64,000 nt of DNA. It comes from Vulcaniibacterium gelatinicum. Its GTDB lineage: Bacteria > Pseudomonadota > Gammaproteobacteria > Xanthomonadales > Xanthomonadaceae. The translations under genes and the position numbers were made by a program. Of this stretch, positions 11,467 through 22,276 are shown piece after piece. Location: positions 1 through 64,000 of the forward strand of contig NZ_VNKO01000011.1 of the NCBI RefSeq assembly GCF_008033445.1, in the 5' to 3' direction. The notes beneath the pieces were generated by a model. The model was given only the letters and a program-made list of their open reading frames with translations, was not told where the DNA came from and made no database searches. Numbering within the stretch: position 1 is the first letter of the stretch; every line of letters begins with the position of its first letter.

Positions 11467-12041
11467 ACCGGGCCGGCCTGGGCATCGGCAAGCTGGTCGG
11501 CGTGGCCGTGCTGGCGTTCGGCTTCAGCTTCGCGCTGGTGCCGCTGTACCGCATCGCCTGCGAGAAGGTGTTCGGCATCCGCCTGGAGCGCGGCCCGGCC
11601 GAGGACGAGGCGCGCGCGGCCGCGCCGGCCTCGCGCACGGTCACGGTGCTGTTCGACGGTGCCGTGAACTCGAAGCTGCCGTGGGAGTTCGAGCCGCGCC
11701 AGGCGAGCATGCAGGTGCGCGTGGGCGAGCCGTACGAGGCCGTGTACTACGCGCGCAACGTCAGCGACCGCGCCATCGTCGGCAATGCGGTGCCCTCGGT
11801 GGCGCCGGCACGGGCCTCGGCGTACTTCAGCAAGACCGAGTGCTTCTGCTTCACCGCGCAGACCCTGCGGCCCGGCGAGGGCCGGGAGATGCCGGTGCGC
11901 TTCATCGTCGACCGCGACCTGCCGGCCGACGTGCACACCGTGACCCTGAGCTACACCTTCTTCAAGAACGAGGCGCAGACCGCGCAGCTCGCCGCGCCCG
12001 CCGAGCGGGCCGCGGCGGGGGCGCCGCACGCCGCACCGTAA
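11463..12041 (+). CDS. ctaG: Cytochrome c oxidase assembly protein Cox11/CtaG
   Basis: A 192-residue membrane-anchored copper chaperone that delivers copper to the CuB site of subunit I. One N-terminal helix (LVGVAVLAFGFSFALVPLY, about residues 11-29) anchors an exported immunoglobulin-like domain. The copper-binding pair Cys127-x-Cys129 is intact in TECFCFTAQTL. Conserved WEFEP and LSYTFFK segments complete the family pattern. It overlaps the preceding small gene by 4 bp and precedes ctaE by 28 bp. Confidence 0.95.
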   Translation: MNRAGLGIGKLVGVAVLAFGFSFALVPLYRIACEKVFGIRLERGPAEDEARAAAPASRTVTVLFDGAVNSKLPWEFEPRQASMQVRVGEPYEAVYYARNVSDRAIVGNAVPSVAPARASAYFSKTECFCFTAQTLRPGEGREMPVRFIVDRDLPADVHTVTLSYTFFKNEAQTAQLAAPAERAAAGAPHAAP

Positions 12042-12069
12042 CCCCGGATTCGAACGACGGAAGACCGCC

Positions 12070-12945
12070 ATGGCCCAAGCCCACCACGACGCCAACGTCT
12101 ATTACGTGCCGCACGGCAGCAAGTGGCCGGTGCTGGCCTCGATCGCGCTGTTCGTGACCATGGTCGGCCTGGCCAGCTGGCTCAGCGGCTTTGGCGGCGG
12201 CAAGGTCGCGTTCTTCGTCGGCCTGGCCGGCCTGGCCGCGGTGCTGTTCCGCTGGTTCGGCGACGTGATCCGCGAGTCGCTGGCCGGGTTCTACAACCGC
12301 CAGGTGGACATCTCCTTCCGCATGGGGATGATGTGGTTCATCTTCTCCGAGGTGATGTTCTTCGCCGCGTTCTTCGGCGCGCTGTTCTACGCGCGCCAGT
12401 TCGCGCTGCCGTGGCTGAGCGGCGAGGGCGACGGCATGGCCACGCACACGCTGCTGTGGCAGGGCTTCAGCGGCGGCTGGCCGACCAATGGGCCGGCGGA
12501 GATCGGCGGCAGCTTCCAGACCATCCCGGCCTGGGGCATCCCGCTGCTCAACACCCTGATCCTGCTGTCCTCGGGCGTGACCGTGACCATCGCGCACCAT
12601 GCGCTCAAGGCCGGCCAGCGCACCAGGCTGCTGGTGTTCCTGGGCCTGACCGTGGCTCTGGGCGCGCTGTTCCTGTTCTTCCAGGCCGAGGAGTACATCG
12701 AGGCCTACCGCGAGCTCAACCTGACCCTCGGCTCGGGCATCTACGGCTCGACCTTCTTCATGCTCACCGGGTTCCACGGCGCGCACGTGACGCTCGGCAC
12801 GATCATGCTGGCGATCATCTGGCTGCGCTGCGCCAAGGGCCACTTCAGCAGGAACGACCACTTCGCGTTCGAGGCGGTGGCCTGGTACTGGCACTTCGTG
12901 GACGTGGTGTGGCTGGGCCTGTTCATGTTCGTGTACGTGCTTTGA
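12070..12945 (+). CDS. ctaE: Cytochrome c oxidase subunit III
   Basis: A 291-residue, seven-helix subunit that stabilises the oxidase core. Family signatures include YNRQVDISFRMGMMWFIFSEVMFF, the acidic QAEEYIEAY helix, LTGFHGAHVTLG and the terminal WYWHFVDVVWLGLF. An upstream AAGACCGCC provides only a weak ribosome-binding site. The gene ends the first, plus-strand block of the oxidase cluster and is followed by a hairpin and the antisense DUF2909 gene. Confidence 0.96.
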   Translation: MAQAHHDANVYYVPHGSKWPVLASIALFVTMVGLASWLSGFGGGKVAFFVGLAGLAAVLFRWFGDVIRESLAGFYNRQVDISFRMGMMWFIFSEVMFFAAFFGALFYARQFALPWLSGEGDGMATHTLLWQGFSGGWPTNGPAEIGGSFQTIPAWGIPLLNTLILLSSGVTVTIAHHALKAGQRTRLLVFLGLTVALGALFLFFQAEEYIEAYRELNLTLGSGIYGSTFFMLTGFHGAHVTLGTIMLAIIWLRCAKGHFSRNDHFAFEAVAWYWHFVDVVWLGLFMFVYVL

Positions 12946-12982
12946 GCCGCGTCCACATCCGGACGGATCCCGCCCAGAAGGA

Positions 12983-13007
12983 AACGGGCCGGCAATGCCG
13001 GCCCGTT
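12983..13007. terminator. Hairpin between convergent ctaE and DUF2909 genes
   Basis: An 11-bp perfect stem (AACGGGCCGGC / GCCGGCCCGTT) with a 3-nt loop lies 37 bp after the ctaE stop and 22 bp after the opposing DUF2909 stop. There is an A-rich left flank but only a short T-run to the right, so termination is likelier for the minus-strand gene or needs other factors. Confidence 0.65.
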
Positions 13008-13029
13008 GCGTGTCCGGACTTCGCCGGAC

Positions 13030-13257
13030 TCAAGCGGGGTTGCGGCCGATGCCGTGCGGGGTGACCCAGCCCATGTACATGGCCAGGATCAGCAGCAGGA
13101 TCAGCGCCACCGACAGGGCGATGCGGCGGGTGAGCGCGTTGACGGTGCGCTTGGTTTCGCCACGGTCGGTGAGCATGTAGTACAGGCCGGCGCCGAGATT
13201 CCACAGGATCAGGATGAGGAAGCCGACGATCACCAGGGTCTTGAGCGAGTCGTTCAT
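13030..13257 (-). CDS. DUF2909 twin-transmembrane protein
   Basis: A 75-residue protein with two membrane helices (LVIVGFLILILWNLGAGLYYML and IALSVALILLLILAMYMGW) joined by the basic loop DRGETKRTVNALTRR. This is the DUF2909 pattern. It is transcribed against the oxidase genes, between ctaE and SURF1, an arrangement seen in other gammaproteobacteria. GATAAT on the minus strand (13298-13303) may serve as its -10. Role unknown; context suggests oxidase assembly. Confidence 0.85.
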   Translation of the reverse strand: MNDSLKTLVIVGFLILILWNLGAGLYYMLTDRGETKRTVNALTRRIALSVALILLLILAMYMGWVTPHGIGRNPA

Positions 13258-13323
13258 GGCGGGTTCCTCGTCGCCGCGCGCCTGCGCGATGCCGGCATTA
13301 TCGCAGCCGGCGGGGAAGACCGC

Positions 13324-14043
13324 GTGAGCCGGCGCGGCACGCTGCTGGCCGGCTGGGCGTTGGCGCTGGGCGCGATCGCGCTGTTCTGCACGCTCGGCCT
13401 GTGGCAGGCCGGACGCCGGCAGGAGAAGCAGGCGATGCTCGAGGCCGTGCAGCGTGTGCTCGAGGCGCGCCGCGCGCAACCGCTGGCGGTCGCCGCCGAT
13501 CCGGCGCGCGTGCGCGGCTACGATTGGGCGGCCGGGGTCGGGCGCTTCGCGCCGGGGCCGGCGGTGCTGCTGGACAACCAGCAACGCGGCGGCCGGGTCG
13601 GCGTGCGCGCGTACCGGGTGTTCGTGCCGACGGACGGGACGACGCCGCTGCTGGTCGAACTGGGCTGGCTGCCGCTGCCCGGCGACCGCACGCTGCCGGC
13701 GGTGCCGACGCCGCAGGGACCGTGGCGGCTGGAAGGGCTGGTGCTGCCGCCGCCGTCGGCGGGGCTGGTGCGCGCCGAAGCCACGCGCCGGTCCGGCGAT
13801 GCGCTGCTCGCGGTCGCGCTCGATCCGTTGCAACTGGCCGCACCGCTCGGCCAGCGCGCGCTGGCGCCGCGCGTGCTGCGGCCCGACCCGGATCTCCCGC
13901 TCGGCTACGCGCGTGACCTGGACGTGCTGCCGAACACGCTGCCGCCGGAACGCCATCTCGGCTATGCGCTGCAGTGGTTCGCGCTCGCCGCCGCCACCCT
14001 GATCGTCGCCCTCGTGCTCACCTTCCGCGGACGCAAGCCATGA
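13324..14043 (+). CDS. SURF1 family cytochrome oxidase assembly protein
   Basis: A 239-residue SURF1 protein that assists insertion of heme a into subunit I. It has the family architecture of two helices, at the N-terminus (LLAGWALALGAIALFCTLGLWQAGRRQEK) and the C-terminus (YALQWFALAAATLIVALVLTF), around a periplasmic domain containing LLDNQQRGGRVGVRAYRVF and LVELGWLPLP. The GTG at 13324 starts just before the first helix; longer upstream extensions run into the opposing DUF2909 region. Its TGA overlaps the next ATG. Confidence 0.92.
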   Translation: MSRRGTLLAGWALALGAIALFCTLGLWQAGRRQEKQAMLEAVQRVLEARRAQPLAVAADPARVRGYDWAAGVGRFAPGPAVLLDNQQRGGRVGVRAYRVFVPTDGTTPLLVELGWLPLPGDRTLPAVPTPQGPWRLEGLVLPPPSAGLVRAEATRRSGDALLAVALDPLQLAAPLGQRALAPRVLRPDPDLPLGYARDLDVLPNTLPPERHLGYALQWFALAAATLIVALVLTFRGRKP

Positions 14044-14618
14044 ACGTTCCCGTCCCTCCCGACCTGCGCCGCCGCAACCGCGGCATGCTGATCGCGCTGG
14101 CCGCGCTGTTCTTCGGCGCGCTGATCCTCGCCGGCGTGCTGCGTTTCACCGGCTGGCGCCCGCAGGGCTCGGTCAACAAGGGCGAGCTGCTGCAGCCCTA
14201 TGGCGACCTGCGCGAAGTGACGCCGCGCCTGGCCGACGGCGGCGACTATGGCTGGAGCCCGGTCGCGCGCACCTGGCGCATCGCCGCTTGGGCGCCGGGC
14301 TGCGACGGGGCACGCGCGGCGGACTGCGCGCGGTTGCTCGGGCAGCTCGACACCGTGTGGCGGCTCGCCGGCAAGGACGCCGACCGCGTGCACCTGCTGT
14401 GGATCGGCGCGCTGCCGGCGCAGGGTCCGCGCCCGCGCTCGCTGCGGGTGCTGGTGCCGACGCCGGCGCTGCGCGCCGGGCTGCCGCGCGCGGACGACCC
14501 CCGCGGCGCGGTGGTGTACCTGATCGACCCGAACGGGTTCGTGGTTCTGCGCTACGCTCCCGGCTTCGACCCGGGCGACCTGCGCGCGGACCTGGCCCGA
14601 CTGCTCAAGCTCAAGTGA
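14040..14618 (+). CDS. Oxidase-cluster membrane protein with SCO/thioredoxin-like domain lacking the copper cysteines
   Basis: A 192-residue protein with one N-terminal membrane helix ([21 protein letters not shown]) and an exported domain. Its C-terminus, [20 protein letters not shown], resembles the end of SCO1/redoxin copper chaperones. The only two cysteines (CDGARAADC) are spaced CxxxxxxxC, not the CxxxC of SCO1, so copper binding in the usual way is doubtful. The start overlaps the SURF1 stop and its own stop overlaps the ctaA start, so it is part of the heme/oxidase assembly operon. Exact role unknown. Confidence 0.8.
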   Translation: MNVPVPPDLRRRNRGMLIALAALFFGALILAGVLRFTGWRPQGSVNKGELLQPYGDLREVTPRLADGGDYGWSPVARTWRIAAWAPGCDGARAADCARLLGQLDTVWRLAGKDADRVHLLWIGALPAQGPRPRSLRVLVPTPALRAGLPRADDPRGAVVYLIDPNGFVVLRYAPGFDPGDLRADLARLLKLK

Positions 14619-15781
14619 TGAACACGCCCGCCACGCCCGCCGCCCACAAGCCCGCTGTCCACAAACACTTCCACCGCATCGCCTGGCTCGCGGTCGCGCT
14701 CGCCCTGGGCGTGATCGTGTTCGGCGCGTTCGTGCGCCTGTCCAACGCCGGCCTGAGCTGTCCCGACTGGCCGACCTGCTACGGCCGCGCCACCTGGCCG
14801 CAGGCCGCGCACGAGGCCGCCGACCACGCCGCCACCGCGATCCGCCCGGTCGAGCCGCACAAGGCCTGGCGCGAACAGGTGCACCGGCACCTCGCCGCCA
14901 CCCTCGGCACGCTGGTGTTCGCGCTCGCGCTGCTGGCGGTGCGCCGGCGCCGCTTCGGCATCGCCTCGGTGCTGCTGGCGAGCGGCGCGATCGCCGCCGC
15001 GATCGGCGCGTACATGGCCGGACATCCCGGCGTGGCCTCGCTGCTCGCCGCCGCCGGCAGCGGCCTGCTGCTGGTGCAGGCTGCGCGCTGGTCGAACGCC
15101 GACCTGGCCCGGATCTCCACCCTGCTGCTGGCGGTGATCGTCGGCCAGGCCCTGCTCGGCATGTGGACCGTGACCTGGCTGCTCAAGCCGATCGTGGTGA
15201 TGGCGCACCTGCTCGGCGGCCTGCTCACCTTCGCCCTGCTGACCTGGACCGCGTGGCGCGCCACCGGGCTGCCGATCCGCCTGGCCGAGGCGGGCGCGCT
15301 GCGCCGCTGGCTGTGGCTCGGCCTGGCGGTGCTCGCGCTGCAGATCGCGCTCGGCGGCTGGGTCAGCGCCAACTACGCTGCGCTCGCCTGCGGCACCGAT
15401 TTTCCGAAGTGCGTGGGCCAATGGTGGCCGCCCGCCGACTTCGGCGAGGGCTTCGTGCTCTGGCGCGGGATCGGCGTGGACTACGAGGGCGGGATCCTCG
15501 ACGGCGCCTCGCGGATCGCGATCCAGCTCGCGCACCGGATGATGGCGGTGGTGGTGGCCGCGTACCTGCTGTGGCTGGCGGTGAGGTTGCTGCGCACGCC
15601 CGGCATGCGCGGCTGGGGCACGCTGCTCGGCCTGCTGCTGCTCACGCAGCTGGGCCTGGGCATCGCCAACGTCAGGCTCGGCCTGCCGCTGTGGGTGGCG
15701 GTGCTGCACAACGCCGGCGCGGCGCTGCTGCTGTTCGTGCTGGTCTCGCTGCTCGCGCGGGTGCGCGCGCCGGACGCCTGA
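14618..15781 (+). CDS. ctaA: Heme A synthase (COX15/CtaA family)
   Basis: A 387-residue, eight-helix enzyme that converts heme O to heme A by oxidising the C8 methyl group. The first half carries [21 protein letters not shown] and the EQVHRHLA helix with a heme-binding His; the second half repeats the pattern with [20 protein letters not shown] and QLAHRMMA. The protein has the longer insertion with extra helices (residues about 110-150) common in gammaproteobacteria. It overlaps the previous stop by one base and precedes ctaB by 2 bp. Confidence 0.95.
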   Translation: MNTPATPAAHKPAVHKHFHRIAWLAVALALGVIVFGAFVRLSNAGLSCPDWPTCYGRATWPQAAHEAADHAATAIRPVEPHKAWREQVHRHLAATLGTLVFALALLAVRRRRFGIASVLLASGAIAAAIGAYMAGHPGVASLLAAAGSGLLLVQAARWSNADLARISTLLLAVIVGQALLGMWTVTWLLKPIVVMAHLLGGLLTFALLTWTAWRATGLPIRLAEAGALRRWLWLGLAVLALQIALGGWVSANYAALACGTDFPKCVGQWWPPADFGEGFVLWRGIGVDYEGGILDGASRIAIQLAHRMMAVVVAAYLLWLAVRLLRTPGMRGWGTLLGLLLLTQLGLGIANVRLGLPLWVAVLHNAGAALLLFVLVSLLARVRAPDA

Positions 15782-15783
15782 GG

Positions 15784-16707
15784 ATGGCCGGATCCGTCGC
15801 CGCGCAGTACTGGGCGCTGACCAAGCCGCGCGTGGTCGCGCTGATCGTGTTCACCGCGCTGGTGGGCATGTTCCTGTCGGTGCCGGGGCTGCCGCCGCTG
15901 CGGCAGACCGTGTTCGGCCTGCTCGGGATCTGGCTGGCGGCGTCCTCGGCCGCGGCCATCAACCACCTCATTGACCAGCGCATTGACCGGGTGATGAGCC
16001 GCACCGCGCACCGGCCGCTGCCGAGCGGGGCGCTGAACCCCTCGCAGGTGCTGGCGTTCGCGGTGCTGCTCGGCGCGGCCTCGATGGCGATCCTGGTCGC
16101 GCTGGTCAATCCGCTCACCGCCGCGCTCACCTTCGCCTCGCTGATCGGCTATGCGATCGTCTACACCGGCTTCCTCAAGCGCGCCACGCCGCAGAACATC
16201 GTGATCGGCGGCATCGCCGGCGCGGCGCCGCCGCTGCTCGGCTGGTCGGCGATCACCGGCATGCAGGACCCGTGGGGCTGGGCGCACGCGCTGCTGCTGG
16301 TGCTGATCATCTTCGTCTGGACCCCGCCGCACTTCTGGGCGCTGGCGATCTTCCGCCGCGAGGACTACGCCAGGGCGATGGTGCCGATGCTGCCGGTCAC
16401 CCACGGCGTGACCTACACGCGCTGGCAGATCCTGCTGTACACCGTGCTGCTGGTCGCGGTGACCATGCTGCCGCGCGCGGTGGGCATGAGCGGCAATTTC
16501 TACCTCGGCGGCGCGCTGGTGCTGGGCGCGGTGTTCCTATGGTACGCTTGGCGCCTGCTCGATCCGCCGGACGAATTCTTCGCCATGCGCGTGTTCCACT
16601 ACTCGGTGGTGTACCTGATGGCGCTGTTCGCGTTCCTGCTGCTCGACCACTGGCTGATGCCGTGGCTGCAGCCGGCGCCGGCGGTGGAGTTCGCGCCGGC
16701 GGGGTGA
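15784..16707 (+). CDS. ctaB: Protoheme IX farnesyltransferase (heme O synthase)
   Basis: A 307-residue polytopic UbiA-family prenyltransferase that attaches a farnesyl group to protoheme IX, giving heme O, the substrate of the preceding CtaA. The prenyl-diphosphate-binding DxxxD motif lies in [15 protein letters not shown], and [17 protein letters not shown] is conserved. [14 protein letters not shown] marks the second aspartate-poor loop typical of this subfamily. AGGATG gives a close ribosome-binding site right after the ctaA stop. It is the last gene of the oxidase block. Confidence 0.96.
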   Translation: MAGSVAAQYWALTKPRVVALIVFTALVGMFLSVPGLPPLRQTVFGLLGIWLAASSAAAINHLIDQRIDRVMSRTAHRPLPSGALNPSQVLAFAVLLGAASMAILVALVNPLTAALTFASLIGYAIVYTGFLKRATPQNIVIGGIAGAAPPLLGWSAITGMQDPWGWAHALLLVLIIFVWTPPHFWALAIFRREDYARAMVPMLPVTHGVTYTRWQILLYTVLLVAVTMLPRAVGMSGNFYLGGALVLGAVFLWYAWRLLDPPDEFFAMRVFHYSVVYLMALFAFLLLDHWLMPWLQPAPAVEFAPAG

Positions 16708-16723
16708 ACCCCGGCGCGGCACG

Positions 16724-16748
16724 GACGGCCCGCAGCAGGCGGGCCGTC
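16724..16748. terminator. Hairpin terminator between ctaB and the S9 peptidase gene
   Basis: GACGGCCCGC and GCGGGCCGTC form a 10-bp perfect stem with a 5-nt loop, between the convergent stops at 16707 and 16768. There is no long T-run on either side. Confidence 0.65.
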
Positions 16749-16767
16749 TCGTCACACGGGCGTGGAC

Positions 16768-18765
<1,998 letters not shown>

Positions 18766-18853
18766 GGGAACGCTCCCCGGGTGGACGACCGAGCTTAGCC
18801 TGCAGACCGGGAGGGGCCAGTAGCCGAAGGTCATGCAGCCCCGGTTCATGCAC

Positions 18854-18960
18854 GAGGGGGCGTGGGCCGGGACGCGCTGGTGTGCCCATCGTGCGTTGCG
18901 GCAGCGCATGTGTGCCTTCGTCGCTTCGGGCGGGGGCGCCGGTATGCCTGGGGTGCGGAC
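18854..18960 (-). repeat. Dispersed intergenic repeat, site A
   Basis: Read on the minus strand this segment gives CCCCAGGCATACCGGCGCCC, then CCGAAGCGACGAAGGCACAC, ATGCGCTGCCGCAACGCACG and a second, weaker GGCACACC unit. The same order occurs at 24.63-24.74 kb (site B). To the right (to about 18.96 kb) are remnants of the site B inverted repeat. It fills part of the 268-bp gap between dnaG and the S9 peptidase gene. Confidence 0.7.
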
Positions 18961-19033
18961 CCAGGCAGCCCAAGCCTCACGCGCGCGCAAAACCCTGCTT
19001 GCAGCCGTCGTGTAGGGCGGCGAACACAGCCGC

Positions 19034-20782
19034 TCAGCCGCGCCGCGCCGCCGCGGCCTGCAGTTCCAGCAGCTCGGCCTTCTCCGCCGCCGACAGCGCG
19101 GCGAAGCCGCCGGCGCGCACCTGTTCCTGCAGCTCCTCGATCCGCTGCAGCAGGGTCTGCTTCTCCAGCTGCGCCATCGCGTCGAGGAACTCGGCGCGCC
19201 AGGCCTCCTCCTCGCCCGGCAGCGACTGCGCCGCGAGCTTGTGCAGCGCGGCCTGCTCCTCGCGCCCGGCGAAGTGTTCGAGCAGCGCGCCGGTGCTGAT
19301 CCCGGGCCGTTCGCGCACCAGCGAGACGATCTCGGCCAGCAGCGGCACGCCGGGCTGGCGCAAGGCGGAGAAGCGGTACGGCGGTTCCAGCGCCAGCGCC
19401 AGCGCCGGCCGCTGCAGCAGCAGCGCGATCGCGTGCCGCACCAGGCTGCGCCTGGGCGCGGGCGTGGCGCCCGCGTGTGCGGCCTGCGCGCGCCGCGCCG
19501 GCACGTGGGTCTGCGGCGGGCTGCTGCGCGCGCCGACGCCGGTGAGCTCGGTCACGCGCTGGCGCATCAGGTCGGCGAAGGCGCCGTCGGGGATCTGCGC
19601 CAGGTACGGCCTGCAGCGTTCGGCCAGGCGCGCCTTGCCGTCCAGGCTGGCCAGGTTCACGTCGTGCGAGACGTGGGCGAAGAAGAACTCCGACAGCGGC
19701 GTGGCCTGGCGCAGCCGCTCCAGGAAACCGTCGGCGCCTTCCTGCCGCACCAGCGTGTCCGGATCCTCGCCCTCGGGCAGGAACAGGAAGAACGCCTGGC
19801 GCCCCTCGCGCATCCGCGGCAGCACCGACTCCAGCGCGCGCCACGCCGCGCGGCGGCCGGCCGCATCGCCGTCGAAGCAGAACACCACGTCCGGCGCGTT
19901 GCGGAACAGCAGCTCGGCGTGCTCGGGCGTGGTCGCGGTGCCGAGCGTGGCCACCGCCCAGCTCACCCCGTACTGGGCCAGTGCGACCACGTCCATGTAG
20001 CCCTCGACCACCACCACCCGCTCCAGCGCAGCCTGCGCCTGTCGCGCCTGCCACAGCCCGTACAGCTCGCGGCCCTTGTGGAACAGCGCGGTCTCCGGCG
20101 AGTTGAGGTACTTCGGCGAGTCCTCCGGATCGAGCACGCGCCCGCCGAAGGCGATCACGCGCCCGCGGCGATCGTGGATCGGGAACATCAGCCGGTCGCG
20201 GAACTTGTCGTAGACGTGGCCGCGTTCGTTCTTCGACAGCAGCCCGGCGCGGTCGAGCAGGGCGAGGCGGCGCGGATCGGTGCCGAGCGCGTCCTTGAGC
20301 GCGGAAAACCCGTCGGGCGCGTAGCCGATCGCGTAGCGTTCGGCGATTTCGGGCGCGATGCCGCGCCGCTCGACGTAGGCGCGGGCCTTGTCGCTGAGCG
20401 CGAGCTGCCTGCGGAAGAAGCGCGCGGCGGCCTCGAGCGCGGCGTACAGCTCGCGGATCTCGCCGTCCTCGTGGCGGGCGCGGGTCTCGCGCGGCACCTC
20501 CATGCCGGCGCGGCGCGCGAGCTCCTCGACCGCGTCGAGGAACTCGAGCCGGTCGTAGTGCATCAGGAACGAGATCGCGGTGCCGTGCGCGCCGCAGCCG
20601 AAGCAGTGGTAGAACTGCTTGGTCGGCGAGACCGTGAACGAGGGCGAGCGCTCGTCGTGGAACGGACAGCGCGCGGCGTATTCCCGGCCCTGGCGCTTGA
20701 GCGGCACGCGCGCGCCGATCACCTCGACGATGTCGGTGCGCGCGAGCAGCTCGTCGATGAAGGCGTCGGGGATGCGGGCCAT
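19034..20782 (-). CDS. dnaG: DNA primase DnaG
   Basis: A 582-residue primase that makes RNA primers for replication. Domains in order: CHC2 zinc finger (Cys39, His42, Cys60, Cys63 in CPFHDERSPSF and HCFGCG), the RNA-polymerase core with the TOPRIM fold (about 250-340; VVVEGYMDVVALAQYG and DVVFCFDGDAAGRRA), and a C-terminal DnaB-helicase-binding helical domain (about 440-582). It is the last gene of the rpsU-yqeY-GNAT-dnaG cluster, the local version of the macromolecular-synthesis operon. Confidence 0.97.
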   Translation of the reverse strand: MARIPDAFIDELLARTDIVEVIGARVPLKRQGREYAARCPFHDERSPSFTVSPTKQFYHCFGCGAHGTAISFLMHYDRLEFLDAVEELARRAGMEVPRETRARHEDGEIRELYAALEAAARFFRRQLALSDKARAYVERRGIAPEIAERYAIGYAPDGFSALKDALGTDPRRLALLDRAGLLSKNERGHVYDKFRDRLMFPIHDRRGRVIAFGGRVLDPEDSPKYLNSPETALFHKGRELYGLWQARQAQAALERVVVVEGYMDVVALAQYGVSWAVATLGTATTPEHAELLFRNAPDVVFCFDGDAAGRRAAWRALESVLPRMREGRQAFFLFLPEGEDPDTLVRQEGADGFLERLRQATPLSEFFFAHVSHDVNLASLDGKARLAERCRPYLAQIPDGAFADLMRQRVTELTGVGARSSPPQTHVPARRAQAAHAGATPAPRRSLVRHAIALLLQRPALALALEPPYRFSALRQPGVPLLAEIVSLVRERPGISTGALLEHFAGREEQAALHKLAAQSLPGEEEAWRAEFLDAMAQLEKQTLLQRIEELQEQVRAGGFAALSAAEKAELLELQAAAARRG

Positions 20783-20809
20783 GCGGGGTCCGGGGAGGCT
20801 GCCGCTACC

Positions 20810-21343
20810 CTACCGCGACCGCCCGTCCGTGTCGGCGGGGTCGGCCTGCGCGGCCAGGCGCTGCAGGGCTTCGCCGCTGAGCCGCTGCACCGTCCATTCC
20901 TCCATGCCCACCGCGCCCAGGCGGCGGTAGAAGGCGATCGCCGGCGCGTTCCAGTCCAGCACCGACCACTCGAAGCGGCCGCAGCCGCGCTCGACCGCCA
21001 GCCGCGCCAGGTACGCCATCAGCCGCTGGCCGAGGCCGAGGCCGCGGTGCTCGGGCAGCACGAACAGGTCCTCGAGGTACAGCCCGGGCCGGCCGAGGAA
21101 GGTGGAGAAGTTGTGGAAGAACAGGGCGAAGCCGGCGGGCCGGCCGTCCACCTCGGCGAGCACCACCTCGGCCGCCGGGCGCGGGCCGAACAGCTGCGCG
21201 GCCAGGCCCGCCTCGTCGGCGACGACCTCGTGCGCGAGCCGCTCGTACTCGGCCAGGGCGCGGATGAAGGCCAGGATCTGCGGCACGTCCTCGCGCCGCG
21301 CCGGGCGCAGGACGATGTGCCGTGCGGCCGCTGCCTCGCCCAT
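20810..21343 (-). CDS. GNAT family N-acetyltransferase, SSAT-like
   Basis: A 177-residue acetyl-CoA-dependent acetyltransferase. The acetyl-CoA loop is EHRGLGLGQRLMAYLAR, and the YLEDLFVLPEHRG and FEWSVLDWNAPAIAFYRRLGA blocks match the spermidine/spermine or thialysine acetyltransferase (SSAT) branch. The substrate is probably a small amine, but this is inference. The ATG at 21343 starts the domain directly. It sits 5 bp after yqeY and 27 bp before dnaG, an insertion into the macromolecular-synthesis gene order. Confidence 0.88.
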   Translation of the reverse strand: MGEAAAARHIVLRPARREDVPQILAFIRALAEYERLAHEVVADEAGLAAQLFGPRPAAEVVLAEVDGRPAGFALFFHNFSTFLGRPGLYLEDLFVLPEHRGLGLGQRLMAYLARLAVERGCGRFEWSVLDWNAPAIAFYRRLGAVGMEEWTVQRLSGEALQRLAAQADPADTDGRSR

Positions 21344-21348
21344 CGCCG

Positions 21349-21795
21349 TCAGCCGGCCAGGCGGCGCTTGACCAGGGCCGAGACCTGGCCCATGTCGGCA
21401 CGGCCGGCGAGCTGGGCCTTGAGCACGCCCATCACCTTGCCCATGTCGGCCGGAGCGGCGGCGCCGGTCTGCGCGATCGCGGCCTCGACCGCGGCCTGCA
21501 GCTCGGCCTCGCCGAGCTGCGCCGGCAGGTAGCCCTGGATCACGCCCAGTTCGAAACGCTCGGCCGCGGCCAGGTCCTCGCGCCCGGCGGCCTCGTACTG
21601 CGCGATCGAGTCCTTGCGCTGCTTGACCATCTTCTCCAGCACGCCGAGCACCGCGGCGTCGTCGAGCTGGATGCGCTCGTCCACCTCCTTTTGCTTGATC
21701 GCGGCGTTGATCAGGCGGATGACGCCGAGGCGGTCCTTCTCGCCGGCCTTCATCGCCGCCTTCATGTCCTCGGTGAGCTGCTGCTTCAGGGTCAT
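21349..21795 (-). CDS. GatB/YqeY domain protein
   Basis: A 148-residue YqeY-family protein. It has the N-terminal helical part (DMKAAMKAGEKDRLGVIRLINAAIKQKEVDERI) and the C-terminal tRNA-binding-like helical domain shared with GatB (IQGYLPAQLGEAELQAAVEAAI, then MGKVMGVLKAQLAGRADMGQVSALVK). It is a stand-alone protein, usually encoded between rpsU and dnaG as here. Function is not firmly known; a role around aminoacyl-tRNA is inferred from the shared domain. Confidence 0.93.
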   Translation of the reverse strand: MTLKQQLTEDMKAAMKAGEKDRLGVIRLINAAIKQKEVDERIQLDDAAVLGVLEKMVKQRKDSIAQYEAAGREDLAAAERFELGVIQGYLPAQLGEAELQAAVEAAIAQTGAAAPADMGKVMGVLKAQLAGRADMGQVSALVKRRLAG

Positions 21796-21866
21796 GGGAT
21801 GGTTCCGGTCGGAAATGGCGGGGACGGGGCGCGGGACGGCTGCGATGCAGGGCCCGCATAACGCAA

Positions 21867-21898
21867 GAAGCCGGCGACGCTCGCGCGCGGCCGGCTTC
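21867..21898 (-). terminator. Terminator/attenuator after rpsU
   Basis: On the minus strand GAAGCCGGC and GCCGGCTTC form a 9-bp stem with a 14-nt loop, followed by TTGCGTTATG. It lies 39 bp past the rpsU stop and before yqeY. A partial terminator at this place would raise RpsU output over DnaG, as known for the E. coli rpsU-dnaG interval. Confidence 0.6.
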
Positions 21899-21936
21899 CG
21901 AAAGCCGTGGGGCGTGGGGCCTTGCGGCCCGTGCGC

Positions 21937-22152
21937 TCAGTACAGGCGCTGACGCTTGGTGGCGTCGCGCGCGACCCGGCGCGCCTGCCGCTTCACCGCG
22001 GCCGCAGCCTTGCGCTTGCGCTCCTGCGTGGGCTTCTCGTAGTACTCGCGCTTGCGGGTCTCGGCCAGGATGCCGGCCTTCTCGCAGGTGCGCTTGAAGC
22101 GGCGCAGGGCAAACTCGAACGGCTCGTTTTCGCGGACTTTGACGCTGGGCAT
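21937..22152 (-). CDS. rpsU: 30S ribosomal protein S21
   Basis: A 71-residue basic ribosomal protein with the full family pattern, [40 protein letters not shown] and a Lys/Arg-rich tail ending RQRLY. It binds near the anti-Shine-Dalgarno end of 16S rRNA and aids initiation. It heads the cluster rpsU-yqeY-GNAT-dnaG and is divergent from tsaD, with 124 bp between the start codons. Confidence 0.98.
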   Translation of the reverse strand: MPSVKVRENEPFEFALRRFKRTCEKAGILAETRKREYYEKPTQERKRKAAAAVKRQARRVARDATKRQRLY

Positions 22153-22200
22153 GCAGGGGTCTCGATGGTGGGCCGCACGGCGGGGCCGGGCGAGCCGCGT

Positions 22201-22230
22201 ATGATACGGGGCGTTCACTCGACCACGCAA
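22201..22230 (-). promoter_or_regulatory. Putative rpsU promoter
   Basis: On the minus strand TTGCGT (22225-22230) and TATCAT (22201-22206) are 18 bp apart. The -10 lies inside the palindrome GTATGATAC, so the plus strand also reads TATGAT (22200-22205), a possible -10 for the divergent tsaD. Inferred from sequence only. Confidence 0.5.
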
Positions 22231-22276
22231 GTCTCGGGCCGGCCCACGGCCCGCGGCCCGACCCCCGCCCTTCACC

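Noticed and set aside
12923-13029. N-terminal extension of SURF1 and of the DUF2909 frame across the intergenic hairpin
   Set aside because: The extensions run through the ctaE end and the hairpin and lack similarity to either family.
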